Positions 7,417 to 15,367 of a stretch of DNA of 15,718 nt are shown piece after piece. This DNA comes from CAYRGQ01 sp964444885. GTDB taxonomy: Bacteria > Bacteroidota > Bacteroidia > Sphingobacteriales > Sphingobacteriaceae. The notes below the pieces were generated by a model. It did no database searches. It was given only the letters and a program-made list of their open reading frames with translations, and was not told the DNA's origin. The position numbers and the translations under genes were made by a program. How positions within the stretch are numbered: position 1 is the first letter of the stretch; each line of letters begins with the position of its first letter. The stretch is taken from assembly GCA_964444885.1 (NCBI GenBank), contig CAYUIZ010000075.1:1-15718 (forward strand), given 5' to 3'.

Positions 7417-8916
7417 CTACAGGTTTTTAGGATCTTTCCAGATCTCCCTATCTTCGTAAATCTCCTCGTCTTCGAGTTTCCGGGCCGGCTTTTCAATGCC
7501 CGCCTTGACAAACTCAGCGGCTATGCGGTTTAGCGCCGGAAAATCACTCCCATAAAAAACATTGTTTACGATCTTCCAATGCCCCCTGAGCGCATAGACG
7601 GCGGCTTTCCAGTGATCCGCGTATTCCGGACCAAATTCATCGGCCATATTCAGACAGATCGCAAGGTATGCACCGCGGGCCTGCTGTTGCCGATCGGCAC
7701 TGCGGATATCGTCGATGATTTCCTGCCTCAGATCGTCGCGCAAGCTCCGGCTTTGGTTTTCGCTCCCTTCCAAACGGGCAAAAGGCCCTGGTTTTTCTAC
7801 AGGGATACGGTAAGAAAGCGTGCCATCTACCCGAATTCTTGCACCGCCATTTTCTTCGTTTACCGTTTCGAACAGGTCGATCAGCCGGTCGGAAAAACTG
7901 GTAATCGTTTCGTCCATCGGCATGTTCTCGCGGGTTGTGTTTTTATACCGGTCGACAATTTGCCAACCTTGGCTCATCATCCACCGATATCCTTTGACAG
8001 CACCTAATATTGTGCCTGCTGTGGCTGCATTGCAATCGGCGTCCCATCCAAAATTAAACGCGTATTCAATGGTTTTCGCAAAATCGCCGTCGCCATATAA
8101 CAAAGCGGCCAAAACGGCCGCGGCATTCAGTCCATAGCCGTTGTACGACTCGATCCACGTGTCTTTCTTATATTTTTCATGGATGAGCGTCCAGGTTTTG
8201 TGCCAGTCTTCCGGATGCTGTCTCTGCCAGGCGTCTACGTCATGCGCGATATCGCGGATCACACTCTTTTCGTCCAATGCATTGACGCCCGACTGTATAA
8301 TCTTGCGCACATCGTCTTCGACAAACGCGGCGGCGATCATCGAACAGAAAAACTGCGTGGCTTGCGCCGCTTCATCGCCAATGGCTACCCGCGTGTAATG
8401 CAAACCGATTGTTGATGCTGTCTGTGGCATCGCGGGGGCAAGCAATGCGAAGGTTTCGCTCAGAAACTGCCCGGAGAGGTTAAAAGAAGCCCACGGATTG
8501 AGGGCTGTGTAACCCGTCAGCGGCGGCTCTATCCCGATATCCATCAGATGACGGGCGTAGCGGTTTGCACTCCATATATTCCGGTTAATGCGCGTTCGCC
8601 ACAGCTCGGCGATTTCGGGATAAGGGATTTGGATCTGCCCGGTTTGCTGCATGTGATAGATGTAGACCCATTCGAAATCCGTGTCGTCGTCGGTGCGGGC
8701 ACCTTCAGGCAGGGCAGGCACATAATTACTGACGTCCCCGGGTTCCTCAATAAAGGTAAATTCATAAGGCAGGCCATTTAATACGCCCAAGTTTTGGCCT
8801 AAGAGCCCTCCGCGGATTTTGTCGATCACCCTGTCCGCCGGCATCACAATCTCTTGGGCGTACAGCCATGGCGCGAAAAAGATCAAAAGAGGAAAAAAAA
8901 CAATGGCTTTTCTCAT
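7417..8916 (-). CDS. Exported ADP-ribosylglycohydrolase-family protein
   Basis: Member of the ADP-ribosylglycohydrolase (DraG-like) fold family, which uses a two-metal centre to cleave N- or O-glycosidic bonds to ribose. The frame extends to a GTG at 9012, but the ATG at 8916 begins a clear Sec signal peptide (MRKAIVFFPLL to LYA/QE, residues 1-21), giving 499 residues. Visible family motifs are IRGGLLGQNLGVLNGLP (about 34-50), RTDDDTDFE (first metal-ligand cluster, about 74-82) and GWDADCNAATAGTILGA (about 290-306, Asp292 and Asp294 as second-cluster ligands). The C-terminal 120 residues after about 375 match nothing I recognise. Export and position right after susD argue against reversal of protein ADP-ribosylation and for a glycan-linked substrate; that is inference. 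A 199-bp leader with a hairpin precedes it. Confidence 0.85.
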   Translation of the reverse strand: MRKAIVFFPLLIFFAPWLYAQEIVMPADRVIDKIRGGLLGQNLGVLNGLPYEFTFIEEPGDVSNYVPALPEGARTDDDTDFEWVYIYHMQQTGQIQIPYPEIAELWRTRINRNIWSANRYARHLMDIGIEPPLTGYTALNPWASFNLSGQFLSETFALLAPAMPQTASTIGLHYTRVAIGDEAAQATQFFCSMIAAAFVEDDVRKIIQSGVNALDEKSVIRDIAHDVDAWQRQHPEDWHKTWTLIHEKYKKDTWIESYNGYGLNAAAVLAALLYGDGDFAKTIEYAFNFGWDADCNAATAGTILGAVKGYRWMMSQGWQIVDRYKNTTRENMPMDETITSFSDRLIDLFETVNEENGGARIRVDGTLSYRIPVEKPGPFARLEGSENQSRSLRDDLRQEIIDDIRSADRQQQARGAYLAICLNMADEFGPEYADHWKAAVYALRGHWKIVNNVFYGSDFPALNRIAAEFVKAGIEKPARKLEDEEIYEDREIWKDPKNL

Positions 8917-9039
8917 TTGCTTATTTGGGTTTGAGGCATAATTCGCCCAACGCATTCGGGCAAAAAGGCGGTCTGCAGATCGCTTCAATGATCCGCAAAA
9001 CGTGCCCGACACGGCAGTCAGATACGTATATGCCTAGGC

Positions 9040-9064
9040 GCTCCCGAGCAAATGGCCCGGGAGC
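9040..9064 (-). promoter_or_regulatory. Intercistronic hairpin after susD
   Basis: Perfect 7-bp inverted arms (GCTCCCG and CGGGAGC) flank 11 bases. In the minus-strand RNA a G-U and a G-C pair extend the stem to 9 bp with a 7-base loop. It lies about 51 bases after the susD stop and 123 bases before the next gene's start. No U-tract follows, so it is not a standard terminator. It may stabilise the susCD end of the message or reduce read-through into the enzyme genes. Confidence 0.5.
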
Positions 9065-9115
9065 ACGCTGAGGCAAACGTTCACCAAACGCAGTCCTTTG
9101 TTCGCTTAGCTGTCG

Positions 9116-10696
9116 CTAATCATAACCCGGATTGTTCTCCGTAATTGCGCTATTTCGTTCAATTTCTGCGTGTGGTAAGGGGAATACCAGATGCTTATTC
9201 ACATCAAACTGTACCGGGGAAGCCAAATAGCTGCTGAAGCCGTTGTTATCACCGGTCCAGCCCGTCAAATTAATATCGCCAACGGCGTGCCAGCGCTTCA
9301 GGTCCCACCAGCGGTGGCCTTCGCCAGCCAGTTCCACATAACGTTCCTCGCGTATCCATTCCATGATGGTGGCTACGTTGGATTCAGCCGTTGGCCGGGC
9401 AACAGGCAGTACGCCGTCGCCATAGCCAGAGGCGCTGCCCCAGCTTCTAGCGCGGGCGCGGATATCGTTGACATGCTGGATGGCCGCGCTGGTATTTCCG
9501 GTTTTCAATGCGGCTTCTGCAGCCAGCAGTTTCACGTCGGCATAACGGAGAATCCGCTCGTTATTTGCAGAACCTCCATGCATGGGGGGCAGTTCATTTA
9601 CCCCGTCAGGCTTGTTGTATTTTTGAAAAATCCGACCTTCCACGCCGTCATCAGGGTTAAGAAACACGTTGATTCGCGGATCCGAACCGGATACTGACAA
9701 CAACTTTTCGGTGACTAGATATCGGGTATTCGTTGCGTCGTTAAAATCGCCTCGGCCTCCGACTTCCATCATAAAGCCCCGAAACACGCTCATGTTCTCT
9801 ACACCTCGCCATCCGCCATCATGAGCGAGGTTTAAGTTGTTTCCCCCTCCGCTGGGCCTCGTCGCCTGTAGTTCATACAGCGATTCTGCATTGTTTTCGG
9901 TTTGCGCGCTGAAATTGTGCAGGAAATCAGGCACTAGTACCGCCGTGATGGCATTGGCATTAGTTAACGCCTCCTGGTAATCGCTGGCAGCTCCGCTATA
10001 GTTGCCTCGAAAGACCAATGCTTTCGCCAGCAAACCCCGCACGGAATTTTTAGTGATTCTTCCAGCATACTCCGTTGACCAGCTCTCGGGGACTTTATCA
10101 AGGGCGGCTTTCAAGTCGGCAATGGTTTGCGAGAGCACCTCCAGCGGTGGACTCTTAGGCGTATTAGTTTCTTCTTGGGATTGGAGTCGTTTTGTAACCA
10201 CTGGCACGGAGCCAAAAATGTTAAACAGCTTAAAATACGCATAAGCCCTAAAGAAAAGCGCTTCGCCTTCCATCATGGCGATTTCATCCGCTCCTTCCAA
10301 ATTCGAAATATCAACGGTATTAATCCGGTCAATCAATACGTTTGCGCGCGCGATATGCTTGTACGCACTCCGGAAAATAAACTGCAGCCTTGAGTTACTT
10401 GGGTTTAGCGACCCATCAAACAGCTCAAAGTACGTATTGCCACCCCGGCTTTCGGTCAAGTCGTCGCCCGGCAAGAGCCAAGCCCCGCTGACCCATCCAT
10501 TATAGCCTACGCCAGCGAAATGATAATCGTCATATATCCCCGCATACACCCCTACCAGCTGGGACCGAAATTCGTTTGCATTCGAAAAGTAACTCGCCTC
10601 AGTTGGGGCGAACGTCGGTTGGTCCACTAAGCTGGGGTCACAACTCAACATTGCGCAACCTATGGAACAAAACACTAACCTTATATATTTTTTCAT
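9116..10696 (-). CDS. susD: SusD/RagB-family outer-membrane glycan-binding lipoprotein
   Basis: Surface lipoprotein that binds glycan and caps the SusC transporter. From the ATG at 10696 it has 526 residues with a compact lipoprotein signal ending in MLSC (Cys19). A longer frame starts with tandem ATGs at 10726 and 10723, adding 10 residues; the internal start gives a more usual signal length and has an A-rich, AAAGAAAG-type leader. Family hallmarks are EGEALFFRAYAYFKLFNIFG with VPVVT (about 143-167), ILRYADVKLLAAEA (382-395), REERYVELAGEGHRWWDLKRW (449-469) and the C-terminal LVFPLPHAEIERN with NPGYD. Tetratricopeptide-like helices span much of the chain. It follows susC by 48 bp (18 bp from the longer start), as is normal for the pair. 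The bound glycan cannot be read from sequence. Confidence 0.95.
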   Translation of the reverse strand: MKKYIRLVFCSIGCAMLSCDPSLVDQPTFAPTEASYFSNANEFRSQLVGVYAGIYDDYHFAGVGYNGWVSGAWLLPGDDLTESRGGNTYFELFDGSLNPSNSRLQFIFRSAYKHIARANVLIDRINTVDISNLEGADEIAMMEGEALFFRAYAYFKLFNIFGSVPVVTKRLQSQEETNTPKSPPLEVLSQTIADLKAALDKVPESWSTEYAGRITKNSVRGLLAKALVFRGNYSGAASDYQEALTNANAITAVLVPDFLHNFSAQTENNAESLYELQATRPSGGGNNLNLAHDGGWRGVENMSVFRGFMMEVGGRGDFNDATNTRYLVTEKLLSVSGSDPRINVFLNPDDGVEGRIFQKYNKPDGVNELPPMHGGSANNERILRYADVKLLAAEAALKTGNTSAAIQHVNDIRARARSWGSASGYGDGVLPVARPTAESNVATIMEWIREERYVELAGEGHRWWDLKRWHAVGDINLTGWTGDNNGFSSYLASPVQFDVNKHLVFPLPHAEIERNSAITENNPGYD

Positions 10697-10744
10697 TTTC
10701 TTTCTTTTAAACAAGTGCAACATCATATTTCCAGTATGTATGGA

Positions 10745-13700
10745 TTAGAACCTTGCGTTTAATCCGAATGTAAACGACCTCGGTAATGGGTAAATGTCGT
10801 TAATGGGATCTAACGTGCTCCAGCGGTGCAGGTAGATATTGTTGTGCCCGCCCACGAATATGCGCAAACTACTTACGTGATTGTTAAGTGCGTTAAGCGC
10901 CGATGGGGGCAGCGAATACCCGAGCTGCCACGTATTGAGGCGGAAAAATGAGGCATCTTCCACCCAACGGTCTGAGATTCGGTTATTCCCCGCAGGGTCA
11001 CTCCCGATAGCCCTTGGGATAGTCGTGTTTGTATTTGTAGGGGTCCAGCGGTCTAAGGTGGTCGTCAACTGGTTGTGCACGCCCGACATGCTTTCAAGGC
11101 GCCTGCGCGAACTATTGACCCGGTCGACGTCCCCTTCGCCATAGAAATTCATGACCAAGTCTAAACTTTTCCAGCCTAGGTTGAAGTTAACGCCGTACGT
11201 ATACCCCGGCAGCACATTACCGATTTCGGTGCGATCAAAGTCGTTCACTCTTCCATCCGGTGTTGTGCTATAAAATGGCTCATCATCCGTTGGGTTTCCC
11301 TGCACGTCCAAGAAATACAGGTCTCCCGGCGCCACATGGCTAACGTTGGTAACCGAGTTATCCGGGGTATTGGCAAAATGCTGGTCGATTTCCTGCTGGG
11401 TCTGGAACATGCCACCGACCTTATAGCCCCATATCGCTCCGATGGAACGCCCTTCTTCCACCCGGACCACGTTATCGCCATGGCGGCGGTGCAGGCCCGA
11501 AATCAGTAAAGGCTGGTTATTGTACAGTTTCGATACCACGTTGCTCAGGAAGCTGATATTTCCGGAAACGCCATACGTAAAATCACCCGCTTTGTCACGG
11601 TAACCCGCCGACAGGTCGACACCTTTGTTTTCCAGCTCACCGATATTAAACAAGGGGTTGTTCGTTCCAACGGTGAACGGCAGGTCTACCGTTTGAAGGA
11701 TGCCGCTCGTGACCCGCTTATACCACTCTGCAGTGATATTCAGCCGGTTATTTAGCATCATGGCGTCAAAGCCGATATTGATGGTGGAAGCTACCTCCCA
11801 AGAGAGCCCCGGATTAGGGAAATCGTTCACGACAGCGCCCAAGTTCATATTGCCGATGGCATCGCCATTGGCAGATCCCCACCGGTACGTCGTCGAGCCC
11901 GTATTAACCCGCGAGAGGAACGCGTAACGGCCTACTGCCGCTTCGTCGTTACCGGCTTGACCCCACCCACCGTGCAGTTTCAGGTCATTGACAAAGTCCA
12001 CGTTGAAGAAGGGCTCGCTGCTGATTCGCCAAGCACCGGAAACGGCGAAGAACTTACCCCAACGATACTCTTTCGCGAAACCGTTACTCGCATCGCGGCG
12101 CAATGAGAGGTCGAGGTAGTAGCGGGAATCATAGTGATAACTCGCACGACCGACCATGCCGAACCAGAAGCGATGGTTCCAGCTATAAATAGAGTTATTA
12201 TTAGCCAAATCACCGCCATATCCGGTGTAACGAGGGTTCTCAATGATGTTCGTGAGGTTTCCACTACTTACATTAATCCATTCCCGGCGGTGCCTTTGGT
12301 CTTGTACGCCTACCACCAGGTTTAAGTTGTGCTTATTAGCAAAAACCCGATCATACGTTGCCATAAAATCCGACTGGTAATTGAACGAGTTGTTGATCCG
12401 GTGTTCCATGCTTCCAAGCGTATTAGGCGCACTGGGGTTTACCAACCGTGGATCCTGGCCAACGGGCGAAAAATAATTTCTAATGGTATACTCGTCNNNN
12501 NNNNNNNNNNNNNNNNNNNNNNNNNNNNNNNNNNNNNNNNNNNNNNNNNNNNNNNNNNNNNNNNNNNNNNNNNNNNNNNNNNNNNNNNNNNNNNNNGGAT
12601 TGTAGCTCGTCAACCGCACGGCATCATTTTGTTCATCGCGGCCGTACAGATTCCGCTCGATCGTCACGTCCGGATTACGGTTATTTTGATACATTTCCTG
12701 AACGAATTGCACGTACTGGTCGGTGGTCAGCATGGAGAAAGTCGGCATGTTCTGGATACCCATATTGGCGTCGAGCTCAATAACCGGACGCTCTGACTTG
12801 CCTCGTTTGGTCGTAATCAGCACTACCCCGTTGGCCGCACGGCTACCATAAATGGCCGCCGCCGATGCATCCTTCAACACCGAAATGGATTCGATGTCAT
12901 TGGCGTTGATCAAGTTGAAGATGTTGGGTGGGGTACGAAGCCGGCTCGAACCGATGACGTCTTCGTTACCGTCGCGGGGTGGCTCGAATACTTGGCCGTC
13001 CACCACGTACAACGGTTGCGAAGCGCCATTCCACGTGCCCACACCGCGAATAAATATCTGCGGGGCGTCGTTGGGGTTACCGCTGAGGTTGGTCACCCGC
13101 ACGCCCGTGGTATGCCCTTGGAGTGCAAATTGGGGTGAGGCCTGCGCAATGCGTCCAATGTCAGCCGCACCTACGGTCGAAATTGACCCGGTCAAATCCT
13201 TTTTGAGACGCTCACCGAAACCGACGACGACAACTTCGTCCAGCGCGCTAAACGAGGGGATCATGGTCACGTCAACGCGGCTTTGGTTCGGGCCGACGGC
13301 GACTTGCTGCGTTTCGAAACCCAGCAGGTTGAAAGCAAGCACGCCATTGGCGGCGGGAATGGAGAAACTGAAATTCCCGTTGGCGTCCGTGGAGGTAACG
13401 AGCGTGGAATTGATCAGCCGGACAGTCACGCCTTCCAGCCGTTCACCGGCTTGGCTGCTGACCTGGCCCACCACTTCCCGCTGCTGCAGCGCCGTGGCTT
13501 CCGTAGCTGGATCCGTCTTTTTGGCTATGATGACATACTTATCGCGAATGACATAATCCAGGGGCAGATCACCGAAACACAGTTCGAGCACTTCATCCAG
13601 ATCAGCGTTGGTTGCCTTTACTGAAATGCGTGGCGTATTGGTGAGCGCTTGGGCATCATATAAGAAATTGTAGCCGCTTTGGCGCCGGATCTCTTTGATG

Positions 13701-13870
13701 ACGGTGGCGACCGAAACACTGTTTCGATTAATCGTTACTTTTTGGCCGAATGCGAACACACTTACGTGCATGCCGATCATCAGCAGTATAGTACATAGTC
13801 GCATGAGCAAAGGTTTGCATAAATTGGTTGGCGTATATACATGCCAATTTGCTGTATATTTTTTATACAT
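10745..13870 (-). CDS. susC: SusC/RagA TonB-dependent outer-membrane glycan transporter with STN signalling domain (contains an assembly gap)
   Basis: Outer-membrane beta-barrel that imports oligosaccharides using TonB energy. Parts in order: signal peptide 1-42 (hydrophobic LLMRLCTILLMIG, then VFAFG); STN domain about 44-118, which in this class passes occupancy to a FecR anti-sigma factor; carboxypeptidase-regulatory-like domain about 132-206; TonB-box region DEVVVVGFG at 211-219; plug domain about 220-360 with IFIRGVGTW, PLYVVDG and the SusC signature VLKDASAAAIYGSRAANGV; then the barrel to the terminal aromatic residue of GLNARF. A run of 100 Ns at 12497-12596 interrupts the early barrel. 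Both flanks are good SusC sequence and happen to be in the same frame. The apparent 1041 residues is short for an STN-bearing SusC, so real sequence is probably missing. ATG at 13870 is supported by the typical MYKKY/WHVYTPTNLCKP opening. Confidence 0.95.
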   Translation of the reverse strand: MYKKYTANWHVYTPTNLCKPLLMRLCTILLMIGMHVSVFAFGQKVTINRNSVSVATVIKEIRRQSGYNFLYDAQALTNTPRISVKATNADLDEVLELCFGDLPLDYVIRDKYVIIAKKTDPATEATALQQREVVGQVSSQAGERLEGVTVRLINSTLVTSTDANGNFSFSIPAANGVLAFNLLGFETQQVAVGPNQSRVDVTMIPSFSALDEVVVVGFGERLKKDLTGSISTVGAADIGRIAQASPQFALQGHTTGVRVTNLSGNPNDAPQIFIRGVGTWNGASQPLYVVDGQVFEPPRDGNEDVIGSSRLRTPPNIFNLINANDIESISVLKDASAAAIYGSRAANGVVLITTKRGKSERPVIELDANMGIQNMPTFSMLTTDQYVQFVQEMYQNNRNPDVTIERNLYGRDEQNDAVRLTSYNXXXXXXXXXXXXXXXXXXXXXXXXXXXXXXXXXXDEYTIRNYFSPVGQDPRLVNPSAPNTLGSMEHRINNSFNYQSDFMATYDRVFANKHNLNLVVGVQDQRHRREWINVSSGNLTNIIENPRYTGYGGDLANNNSIYSWNHRFWFGMVGRASYHYDSRYYLDLSLRRDASNGFAKEYRWGKFFAVSGAWRISSEPFFNVDFVNDLKLHGGWGQAGNDEAAVGRYAFLSRVNTGSTTYRWGSANGDAIGNMNLGAVVNDFPNPGLSWEVASTINIGFDAMMLNNRLNITAEWYKRVTSGILQTVDLPFTVGTNNPLFNIGELENKGVDLSAGYRDKAGDFTYGVSGNISFLSNVVSKLYNNQPLLISGLHRRHGDNVVRVEEGRSIGAIWGYKVGGMFQTQQEIDQHFANTPDNSVTNVSHVAPGDLYFLDVQGNPTDDEPFYSTTPDGRVNDFDRTEIGNVLPGYTYGVNFNLGWKSLDLVMNFYGEGDVDRVNSSRRRLESMSGVHNQLTTTLDRWTPTNTNTTIPRAIGSDPAGNNRISDRWVEDASFFRLNTWQLGYSLPPSALNALNNHVSSLRIFVGGHNNIYLHRWSTLDPINDIYPLPRSFTFGLNARF
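12497..12596. other. Assembly gap of 100 Ns
   Basis: Exactly 100 Ns, the conventional placeholder for a gap of unknown size. It falls inside the susC barrel region. The apparent in-frame continuation is not evidence of gap length, since 100 is not a multiple of three and the frame match has a one-in-three chance. Confidence 0.97.
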
Positions 13871-13920
13871 TTGCTTTTAGGTTTAATACAATTGGTAACT
13901 CGGTTTATTGAACTTGGCGA

Positions 13921-13939
13921 CAACCGTTCTAAACGGTTG
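13921..13939. promoter_or_regulatory. Perfect inverted repeat upstream of susC
   Basis: CAACCGTT and AACGGTTG are perfect 8-bp arms separated by CTA, 50 bases before the susC start. Within the same 118-bp intergenic region the octamer TAAACGGT occurs twice on the plus strand (13930-13937 and 13954-13961), 24 bp apart. The site may be an operator, or an RNA hairpin in the susC leader. No U-tract follows on the minus strand, so it does not look like the anti-sigma gene's terminator. No protein partner can be named. Confidence 0.4.
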
Positions 13940-13988
13940 CGCACGAAAGGTGGTAAACGGTGCAACGTTGACCGCCTTTTTTTATTGC

Positions 13989-15182
13989 TTACTTCGTGAT
14001 GATAATGGTACCTCCTTTCATTTCATATCGTAGTAATCCGGTGTCCTTTAATGCTTCCATAAGATCTGCTACCTTGTCTAGGCGTGGTATGCTCCCCCCG
14101 ATTCGCTTGCCCGCCATGCCGTCTTTGTACTCCACTTCGACGTTATACCAGCGGCTCACTTTCTTCATCACTTCGCTGATCTCCTCATTGTTAAATACAA
14201 ACAAATGGTCTTTCCAAGACACAAAATCTTCCGGATCGACCGATTTGACAGTATAATTCGCACGGCCGCTGTACGAGCTTACCTGCTGTCCGGGCCGAAG
14301 CACGACGCTTTCGAGTTCGTTACCCTCTGCCGGATTCTCCTGGAATGACACGCTCACCTGCCCCGAAACGAGGGTAGTGTGGGCAAATGCGTCATCGGCG
14401 TATGCGCTCACGTTGAATGAGGTGCCTAGCACCTCAATGCGCTGCTGTGCCGTTGTGACGACGAAGGGCCAGTCAGTGGCATTCGTCACGTCAAAATAAG
14501 CCTCCCCGGCGATTTCCACCTCGCGGCGCTCGCGACTAAACCGCACTGGATATGTTACCGACGACGCCGCGTTCAGCCACAGCCTGCTCCCGTCGGGTAG
14601 TATAATTTGGTACTGCCGGCCTTTCGGAATATCGATGGTGTTGGTAGCGACCTCCTCCGTGTTCGGGATATCGCCGACGACGTACGACAGAACGTCCCCG
14701 TCAAGGGTGATTTCTACCCCGCCGTCGATGGCGAGTTGCCCGTTCTCCACTGTGTCCAGATCCACCACGCGTCCGTCAGCCAGGCGCAATAACGGTCTAT
14801 CAGAGGGCGCTGACGTGACCGTGCGCGTCACGACAACAGGTTCGCCGCTACTGTCGTACCGGCTGCCCCACCGGTCCGCCAGCCACACGCCTAATACGGA
14901 TAATAGCAACGCAGCGGCCACACCGCGCAGCCAACGGCGGTTATGCCCAGGCTTTTGCCGCGTAAAACCGCGGTCGCTGATAATCCGCTGATATAAATCT
15001 TCGGCGTTTACCTGCTGGGAACTGTCCACGTCGGTCTTTTCCAGTACATCGGCCAAAAGCTCGTGCATACTCTCTTGCTCTTCTCCTTGCGCGACGTAAT
15101 CCAGAAATTCATCGAGCTCCGCTTCGGTCATCGTGTCGGCCAAATATTTGATCAAGAGTACCTGTAACCTGTCTTTGTTCAT
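13989..15182 (-). CDS. FecR-family anti-sigma factor
   Basis: Inner-membrane regulator that holds an ECF sigma factor and responds to the STN domain of SusC. The 397 residues comprise a cytoplasmic N-terminal sigma-binding region (about 1-82, with acidic helices such as MTEAELDEFLDYV), one membrane helix (about 84-101, WLRGVAAALLLSVLGVWLA), and a periplasmic part. The FecR domain spans about 183-280 (IDIPKGRQYQIILPDGSRLW, then GEAYFDV and VLGTSFNVSAY). A DUF4974-like C-terminal domain at about 327-397 (FNNEEISEVMKKVSRWYNVEVEY) resembles the STN fold. The start ATG has no evident Shine-Dalgarno sequence. It sits 185 bp after the sigma factor gene and 118 bp before susC, the usual order for such systems. 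Confidence 0.95.
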   Translation of the reverse strand: MNKDRLQVLLIKYLADTMTEAELDEFLDYVAQGEEQESMHELLADVLEKTDVDSSQQVNAEDLYQRIISDRGFTRQKPGHNRRWLRGVAAALLLSVLGVWLADRWGSRYDSSGEPVVVTRTVTSAPSDRPLLRLADGRVVDLDTVENGQLAIDGGVEITLDGDVLSYVVGDIPNTEEVATNTIDIPKGRQYQIILPDGSRLWLNAASSVTYPVRFSRERREVEIAGEAYFDVTNATDWPFVVTTAQQRIEVLGTSFNVSAYADDAFAHTTLVSGQVSVSFQENPAEGNELESVVLRPGQQVSSYSGRANYTVKSVDPEDFVSWKDHLFVFNNEEISEVMKKVSRWYNVEVEYKDGMAGKRIGGSIPRLDKVADLMEALKDTGLLRYEMKGGTIIITK

Positions 15183-15325
15183 TCAGATGCTAATTTAGGT
15201 ATCGCACAATCCATAGCGCGGATAGCTTTTGCGATTCGCCGCATGCCCTTGCCTTCCTCACAGGTAGCTGACGCGGCGTTTAATAAGTAATACGAACCTC
15301 GGCGCTAATCGGGTAGTGGAATGGT

Positions 15326-15341
15326 AAAAAAAATAAAAAAA
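15326..15341 (-). other. T-rich tract between the sigma factor and anti-sigma genes
   Basis: On the minus strand this reads seven Ts, one A, then eight Ts, about 26 bases after the sigma factor stop. A weak GCGGG/CCCGC stem overlaps the stop codon but ends about 14 bases before the T-tract. The tract may be part of a poor terminator or an AT-rich element near a promoter for the anti-sigma gene; neither is established. Confidence 0.25.
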
Positions 15342-15367
15342 TCTGTGTAAACTGCGCGGGGCCGGAG

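Noticed and set aside
8917..9012. Upstream extension of the ADP-ribosylglycohydrolase-family gene from a GTG at 9012
   Set aside because: The 32 added residues have no signal-peptide character and would bury the clear signal sequence that starts at the ATG at 8916.
12852..13556. Plus-strand open frame of 234 codons rich in Ser, Thr and Pro
   Set aside because: It is antisense to the susC plug and carboxypeptidase-like domains, whose protein signatures are unmistakable on the minus strand.
13957..13987. Possible rho-independent terminator with imperfect palindrome followed by a T-run
   Set aside because: The T-run lies on the plus strand, where no gene ends. In the direction of transcription it is an A-run before the stem, so it cannot terminate the anti-sigma gene.
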